NCBI RefSeq assembly: GCF_033807715.1
Contig: NC_084589.1
Span: 54,809,566 to 54,873,565, forward strand
DNA length: 64,000 nt
Source of the DNA: Cololabis saira
Taxonomy: Eukaryota > Chordata > Actinopteri > Beloniformes > Belonidae
Direction of reading: 5' to 3'
Of this stretch, positions 14,035-64,000 are shown piece by piece (within the stretch, counting starts at the first letter, position 1; each line of letters starts with the position of its first letter). The notes under the pieces are model-generated. The model was not told where the DNA came from. It ran no database searches and was given only the letters and a program-made list of their open reading frames with translations. The position numbers were made by a program, and so were the translations under genes.

Positions 14035-14453
14035 GTTTTACAGGGGGATGATTTGGACCGTTTTTATTTCAGGGGGGATGATTCTGACCGTTTTTATTTC
14101 GGGGGGGGGGGTGATTTGGACCGTTTTTATTTCAGGGGGGGATGATTTGGACCGTTTTTATTTCAGGGGGGGATGATTTGGACCGTTTTTATTTCAGGGG
14201 GATGATTCTGACCGTTTTTATTTCAGGGGGGGATGATTTGGACCGTTTTTATTTCAGGGGGATGATTCTGACCGTTTTTATTTCAGGGGGGGGATGATTT
14301 GGACCGTTTTTATTTCGGGGGGGGGATGATTTGGACCGTTTTTATTTCAGGGGGGATGATTTGGACCGTTTTTATTTCAGGGGGGGGATGATTTGGACCG
14401 TTTTTATTTCAGGGGGGGGATGATTTGGACCGTTTTTATTTCAGGGGGGATGC
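14035..14453. repeat. ~31-bp minisatellite GATGATTTGGACCGTTTTTA
   Basis: About 13 units with variable G runs (5-10 G). Confidence 0.95.
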
Positions 14454-14645
14454 TGGCTTTAGTTCTTCTGAGGAGGAGACGAGCAGCAGCAGCAAGGAGG
14501 GTCCATGAAATCCTCATGAGAAGACTTGAGAAGATTTGGGGGAATCCAGGCTCGTTGGAGCTACAGCTCCATGATGACCAGGTCTACTTCAGATTGAACA
14601 GGGAGCAGTTTGACAGCCTGTTGGGGAGTGGGTCCTCAGCAGGAT
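14453..14645 (+). pseudogene. Harbinger transposase N-terminal fragment
   Basis: Reads LALVLLRRRRAAAARRVHEI, then LQLHDDQVYFRLNREQFDSL. The Arg-rich start and YFR-x-x-x-x-QFD-x-LL block are characteristic of HARBI1-like transposases. It stops at once; no DDE domain. Confidence 0.6.
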
Positions 14646-15209
14646 GACAACCACCTTCTCTCCTATTGGTCGCACCGAGATGCCCTCACAGCGCGATGAA
14701 ATTAAAAAATGTTCAATTCAGACGCAGGCAGGTGAAACGCCCGTGGCAGGTGGCCTCTCGCGGTAGCACATACACAATGAATGGGAAAGCCGGCGGCGGT
14801 CCCGCTTTGCGCCCTCTATGTGAAAGGGGCTTAATACTGTTGGCCCCTGAAGGTTACATTTGGCCCCATAATAGCCCCTGTTTGAGAAAAATCCTAGAAC
14901 CCCCAGTGCCAAGTTTTGTTACCCGCAACTGCGCTGACACGCAAAAAAAAGAAAAGCTGCTGAGACCCTGTCGTGCAGCGCTGCTCTCGGCAGAGATTGT
15001 ATGAGGTGAAGTGAAGTGAGATGCCTCACTCCATTGGGAAAAAAACGTCTGGTGACAATTTTGATTATCGCTTTTTTGTCGACAACGTCGACGAATCGTT
15101 GCAGCCCTAATTATGATCGGAACACAAGCCATTCCACGGCCCGGTAGTAACGGCTCTACGGACCGGTACCGGTCCGGGGACCGGGGGTTGGGAATCACGG
15201 CTGTAAACT

Positions 15210-15765
15210 CATGTTCTCTGGATTAATAACTTTATAAATGCTAAAGTTGACTCTTCCTTTAAGTTGAGAATTCAACATGTTCTATTTGGTTTATCACAAA
15301 ATGACATGAAAAGCCCAGACAAAGTATATTTAATCAACCTTCTCTTAATTATTGCTAAATATCATATTCACTGTACTAAATCTGCTAGCCAATGTCCAGA
15401 TATAATTGTTCTCAGAGATTTATTAATATCATATTAAAAAACGGTTAAAATCCGAAGCTTATGTGAAAAATAGGATATTCCCTGATCTTTTGTTTTTATT
15501 TATTTTTCCTCCTTAAACTTCAAACCTTCTATTTTATTTTAGTTTTTTATTTACTTAGTTGTTGTTTTTTAAATTTTTAATTTATGTTATTTGTGTTATT
15601 TTGTATTTATTTCTTGGAAAAAGGGGCAGATTAGATAAGATTCTTCTTCTTTCTGCTCCATTTTCATTCACAATTTATGAACATTTGTGTTTGTATTTGT
15701 ATTGAATTGTTTGGTTTATTTTTTGAATGAAATAAAAAATAAAATGAAAAATGAAAATGAAATTA
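15210..15765 (+). pseudogene. L1-like LINE 3' fragment
   Basis: Frame scraps such as QHVLFGLSQND and LLLIIAKYHIHC match the region downstream of the Cys cluster in L1-like ORF2 (compare 8740-8900). The tail is A-rich. Confidence 0.65.
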
Positions 15766-15849
15766 TTTTGATATATAATTTACTGTCTTTAATTTGTAAC
15801 TGCAGTTTATTCTGAAGTTTTGTACTTTTTCTGTATAAATCTGTCAATA

Positions 15850-16570
15850 AAAAAGAAAAAGGAGCCTCGTTGTCGTGGAAACGCACCTGGGACACGCCCA
15901 CCTGTCACTCACATTTAGCCTCGTTAGCTCGGCTGGCTAATTACCACGACAGAGACAAAGAAGGAGAGATTGTCGTGTTCTTCGGTCGTTCAGAGCTTCC
16001 TCCAAACATCTGACTGACTTAAATCCTCTCTTAAAACTGATTTATTCTCGTTGGCTTTTAACTCTCGTTGAGACGACGGTTTTATCCTGATTTACGGCGG
16101 CTCCTCCGGCTCCTCGGGGTCATCTCTGTTGTGTTTTAATTCCAGTCCGCTCCTCCTTCCACTGTCATTACTTATCTTAATTGTCCCGGCGTTCAGCTCT
16201 TGGCTCGGCTGCGATGTTTTAAAGATCATCATCAATAATAAGAGTGTCAGCTGGATCAGAACTCCCAGAATCCTCCTCTCCCCTCGGCTGCAGCAGTTTC
16301 AGATGTTTCAGATGTTGAACTGATGTTTGGAGCGACTTGATAACGACTAATGCGTCACAGATTAGCACGAGCTCACAAGGAGTTACTGTTAACTCAGACA
16401 ATCAGCGCTGTGAACAGTTTTACACAGGAAGTGTTTTGGACAAAGTTTGGAGGAAAAACCACCTGATCGTGGAGTATTCAAGTGAGACTGAAATATCTCA
16501 CAGAGCAAAATGTAGAAAACACAAAAATAAATACAGTTGGAAATTAGAGGAAGAGACGTTTGGTTCGTAT
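15850..16570. other. 3' flank, no recognised feature
   Basis: Only short random frames. Confidence 0.45.
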
Positions 16571-16574
16571 TTAT

Positions 16575-17330
16575 CGTCGTAAAATTTTATTACTTGCGTA
16601 TAAAGCCCAAAACGGGTTAGCTCCGCATTATTATTAGACCTGATAGAGCCTTATGTTCCTGGCAGAGCTCTACGTTCTCAGAGTGCAGGTTTACTCGTAG
16701 TTCCTAGAGTATCTAAATGTAGATTTGGAGGGCGGGCGTTCTGCTATCAGGCACCATTACTATGGAACCAACTTCCAATCTGGGTTAAGGAGGCTGACAC
16801 CACCTCCACCTTTAAAACTAAACTTAAAACATTTCTGTTTAGTAAAGCCTATAGTTAGTGTTTAGTAAACCTCTAGCTGGTGTTGGTAAATCTCTAGGTA
16901 GTGTAAACTTTAGTGTGTCAGAGTCGCTCCTGTAGTTTCTTGTGCTGGCCCCCCCTTCTCCTCCCTTTTCTCTCTTTTGTACATGGTGCAGCATCCTCTG
17001 CCGGTGGAGAAGAGCATCTCTGAATGTAAAACACCGGATCCTGCAGTGTGGGAGTGAGAGGGGCAGGGTAACGGCCCGGTCAGGGTAACGGCCCGGTCAG
17101 GGTAACGGCCCGGTCAGGGTAACGGCCCGGTCAGAGTAACGGCCCCTTTTGGGCGGGGGAGAGGGTTGTCCCCACCCCCGGTCATCCCGCTGCTGCTTCC
17201 ACCTGCCTGCGATCCCAACCCCTGGACCAGGTCCAGGTTTCTTCCTCCTAAAGGGGAGTTTTTCTTGCCACTGTTTATGTAATAACTGCTCGGGGGTTTA
17301 TGTTTATGTTCTGGAAACATCCTGGAGACA
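16575..17330 (+). pseudogene. L2/Rex-like LINE 3' end
   Basis: Translated pieces (GGRSAIRHHYYGTNF; the phase-shifted LNLKHF) and the nucleotides for a pattern like GRAF..QAPLLWNQLP...FK.KLKTFLF fit the C terminus of L2-type ORF2. The 3' part has the typical AAAGGGGAGTTTTTCTTGCC tail. Contains a 17-bp array at 17064-17152. Confidence 0.65.
17064..17152. repeat. 17-bp tandem repeat CAGGGTAACGGCCCGGT
   Basis: Five units inside the LINE tail. Confidence 0.93.
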
Positions 17331-17807
17331 CTACTGAATTGTAAGAGATGTTGGGTTCGTATTTACCTTTGGAAGAGTCGCTTTTTTCGTATTTACCTTC
17401 GGAAGAGTCGGCCGGCGGAGACGCTGCTGTTGTTCAGGTGACGTCCAGCGCCGCTGCAGACGACACAGTCGGAGAAACAATCACACAAAAGCTCCATAAA
17501 AGCTGTTTACGAGAACGTTAACGACTTCTCAGCCACATGGACTCAATCAGCCGTGAGTTACGTCTCACTCCATTAACCACAGACAATTACAATCAGAATC
17601 TGATCCAGAGAAACTCCTCTGGGGTTCTCGGTGGTAAAGTGATCCCACATGCAGATCTGGACCAGAACCGAGCTCTGCGGGGAAAACGTCCTCATAAAAC
17701 CCAAATCCCAGGCGTTGAGACGAGACACTAAGGTTGTAGAGCAGCAACGAGGAGGAAGTTGTAACGTCTCCGATCATTTTACGGACCAGAAAACATCAGA
17801 GAGCAGA

Positions 17808-19455
17808 GGCTTGATTGATGTTTGATTGATGTTTGATTGATGTTTGATCGATGTTTGATTGACGTTTGATTGATGTCTGATTGATCTTTGATTGATGTTT
17901 GATTGATGTTTGATTAATGTTTGACTAATATTTGATTGATGTTTGATTGATGTTTGATTGATGTTTGATTGATGTTTAATTTTCGTTTGATTGATGTTTG
18001 ATTAATGTTTGACTAATATTTGATTGACGTTTGCTTGATGTTTGATTGATGTTTGATTGATGTTTGATTGATGTTTGATTGATGTTTGACTGATGTTTGA
18101 TTGATGTTTGATTGATGTTTGATTGATGTTTGATTGACGTTTGATTAATGTTTGATTGACGTTTGATTGATGTTTGACTAATGTTTGATTGATGTTTGAT
18201 TGACGTTTGATTGATGTTTGATTGACGTTTGATTGATGTTTGATTGATGTTTGATTGACGTTTGATAATGTTTGATTAATGTTTGATTGACGTTTGATTG
18301 ATGTTTGATTGACGTTTGATTGATGTTTGATTGATGTTTGATTGATGTTTGATTGACGTTTGATTAATGTTTGATTGACGTTTGATTGATGTTTGATTGA
18401 CGTTTGATTAATGTTTGATTGACGTTTGATTGATGTTTGATTGACGTTTGATTGATGTTTGACTAATGTTTGATTGATGTTTAATTTTCGTTTGATTGAT
18501 GTTTGATTGACGTTTGATTGACGTTTGATTAATGTTTGATTGACGTTTGATTGATGTTTGATTGACGTTTGATTAATGTTTGATTGACGTTTGATTGATG
18601 TTTGATTGACGTTTGATTGATGTTTGATTGACGTTTGATTGATGTTTGATTGACGTTTGATTGATGTTTGATTGATGTTTGATTGATGTTTGACTAATGT
18701 TTGATTGATGTTTAATTTTCGTTTGATTGATGTTTTATTGACGTTTGATTGATGTTTGATTGATGCTTGATTGATGTTTGACTAATGTTTGATTGACGTT
18801 TGATTGATGTTTGATTGATGTTTGATTGATGTTTGATTGACGTTTGATTGATGTTTGATTAATGCTTGATTGACGTTTGATTGATGTTTGACTAATGTTT
18901 GATTGATGTTTGATTGATGTTTAATTTTCGTTTGATTGACGTTTGATTGATGTTTGATTGACGTTTGATTGATGTTTGATTAATGCTTGATTGACGTTTG
19001 ATTGATGTTTGACTAATGTTTGACTAATGTTTGATTGATGTTTGATTGATGTTTGATTGATGTTTGATTGACGTTTGATTGATGTTTGATTAATGTTTGA
19101 TTGATGTTTGATTGATGTTTGATTGATGTTTAATTTTCGTTTGATTGATGTTTGATTGACGTTTGATTGATGTTTGATTGACGTTTGATTGACGTTTGAT
19201 TGACGTTTGATTGACGTTTGATTGATGTTTGATTAATGTTTGATTGATGTTTGACTAATGTTTAATTTTCGTTTGATTGATGTTTGATTGACGTTTGATT
19301 GATGTTTGATTTATGTTTGATTGATGTTTGATTGACGTTTGATTGATGTTTGATTGACGTTTGATTAATGTTTGATTGACGTTTGATTGATGTTTGATTG
19401 ACGTTTGATTGATGTTTGATTGACGTTTGATTAATGTTTGATTGACGTTTGATTA
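17808..19455. repeat. 1.65-kb 11-bp minisatellite TTTGATTGATG
   Basis: About 150 units with TTTGATTGACG, TTTGACTAATG and TTTAATTTTCG variants in recurrent blocks. It lies just downstream of the collagen stop codon; one unit mutated to TTTTATTGACG (18734-18739) gives the first AATAAA on the collagen strand. Confidence 0.96.
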
Positions 19456-19564
19456 CAGTGCAGGTCTTTTGTGCGTGCTAGCGTGTGTGCGTGCATGCTA
19501 GCGTGCGGCTACCTCGCAGGTTGGCTCTGGAGAGGGAAATCCCGTCCTCTCCTCGTCTCTTCAT

Positions 19565-19668
19565 GTCTGGCGACCCTCCTGGTCTGGGGGTCGTCCCTCC
19601 TGGTCTGGGTCAAGGATCCGGTCTGGGGGTCGTCCCTCCTGGTCTGGGTCAAGGATCCGGTCGTGGGG
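19565..19668. repeat. ~42-bp tandem repeat, 2.5 units
   Basis: GGGGTCGTCCCTCCTGGTCT plus GGGTCAAGGATCCGGTCT. Confidence 0.85.
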
Positions 19669-19824
19669 TCGTCCCTGAGCACCTCATCCCAGTATATAGG
19701 GCTCTGACTGAACAGACAGACAGACGGGTTTGATTGGACAGAAAGACGGGTATGAGGTCCCGGGGTGGAGGTCCCGGGGTAAAGACGTTGGGTTCGTATT
19801 TACCTTCTGAAGAGGACTAGGAAC

Positions 19825-63384
<43,560 letters not shown>

Positions 63385-63597
63385 CTGGAGAGAGACGGAG
63401 CAGAAAAACCTGATCAAGGACTGAACACACCAGGAACCAGGAGCAATGAAGAACCAGTCTGGGTTACCAGTCCTGGTTACCATGGTTACCAGAAAACCCT
63501 GATCAAGGACTGAACAGACCAGGAGACCAGGAACAATGAAGAACCGGTCTGGGTTACCATGGTAACCAGTCTAATGATCAAGGACTGAACACACCAG

Positions 63598-64000
63598 GGC
63601 CTCATGTACAAAGACCTGCGTGGATTTCCTACTGAAACATGGCGTACGCTTAAATCCAGAAAACGTCCTACGCACAAAAAAATCCAGATGTATGAAACTG
63701 TGCGTAGGCATGAATCCAAGCACATTTCCTTTGTACATCCCAATCACACATGTAGGAGTACCAGACTCCTCCCTGTCCACGCCTCCATTTAAATATGCAA
63801 ATGTATTTAAATACGCCCTGCAGGTGAGATTCCCCTTTCTGTTCGATCAGATAAGACAAAACAAACGATGAGTAAGACTGGAAAGAAAAGGAATTTCCCT
63901 GAATGTGAGGTGGAGACTCCTCAGTGACGTAGAGGCGAGGAAGAGAGTCCTTGTTGGCTCGCTGTCCTCGGGCATAACTAGGAAACGCAGGAGGAGTGAG
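63598..64000 (+). mobile_element. Start of a Harbinger-type element (continues past window)
   Basis: Begins GGGCCTCATGTACAAAGACC. From 63868 a Met-initiated frame reads MSKTGKKRNFPECEVET, then after a frameshift LSDVEARKRVLVGSLSSGIT and RKRRRSE. This is the N terminus of the Myb/SANT-like protein of Harbinger transposons. Confidence 0.7.

Larger units (their letters stand above)
12956..15196. mobile_element. Large hAT element with transposase remnant
   Basis: Ends CAGGGGTTCCCAACC and GGTTGGGAATCACGG, with CTGTAAAC adjoining both (12949-12956 region and right border), consistent with an 8-bp duplication. It carries a BED-finger/hAT frame on the minus strand, a 30-bp array and a Harbinger fragment. 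Confidence 0.75.

Overview
The window is vertebrate, almost certainly teleost fish, nuclear DNA. The evidence is GT-AG introns, tRNA-derived SINEs, L1-like and L2/Rex-like LINEs, many hAT, Harbinger and Tc1-type elements with target-site duplications (TSDs), a retrovirus-like provirus with a tRNA-Pro primer site, and a very heavy minisatellite load. No prokaryotic gene, CRISPR array or free-standing RNA gene is visible.

One host gene can be read with confidence. It is a collagen type VI alpha chain of the alpha4/5/6 class, on the minus strand, with its 5' part beyond the right edge. I traced 24 exons from 63384 down to 19825 by splice sites, phase and family motifs. They encode a Cys-rich junction, a 336-residue (112-triplet) collagenous domain in 19 exons, a short Cys linker, the C1 von Willebrand A domain, a C1/C2 linker, the C2 vWA domain and a short proline-containing tail. 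The recovered reading frame is 2451 nt (816 codons plus stop), with all phases compatible. The equality with the known collagen VI helix length of about 335-336 residues indicates that no helix exon was missed.

Layout: 1-19800 is 3' flank with no recognisable host gene, filled with minisatellites, decayed transposons and LINE tails, and ending in a 1.65-kb 11-bp array (17808-19455). 19825-20703 holds the tail and C2 exons. 20711-26116 is a provirus, internally deleted and antisense to the collagen gene, lying 7 bp from the C2 exon; inside it are a Harbinger element, a TTAA-flanked element inside that, and a SINE in the 3' LTR. 26581-28736 holds the end of C1 and the C1 exon. 28738-33180 is dominated by two arrays (about 40 bp and 21 bp units) next to exon acceptors. 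33221-63384 holds the helix exons, separated by introns full of transposons: hAT elements with 8-bp duplications, a 1.4-kb palindrome, a 5.4-kb L1 with nested insertions and a 2.5-kb TTAGGAAG array. 63598-64000 is the start of another Harbinger-type element.

A recurring theme is that tandem repeats contain splice-signal-like sequence in the sense of the host gene: acceptors before C1 and before the tail exon, branchpoint-like CTAAC motifs in the 21-bp and 8-bp arrays, and donor-like GTAAAT motifs at 26129-26540. Together with the provirus lodged at the C2 acceptor, this is the most interesting aspect of the window. Whether it affects splicing is inference and needs RNA evidence.
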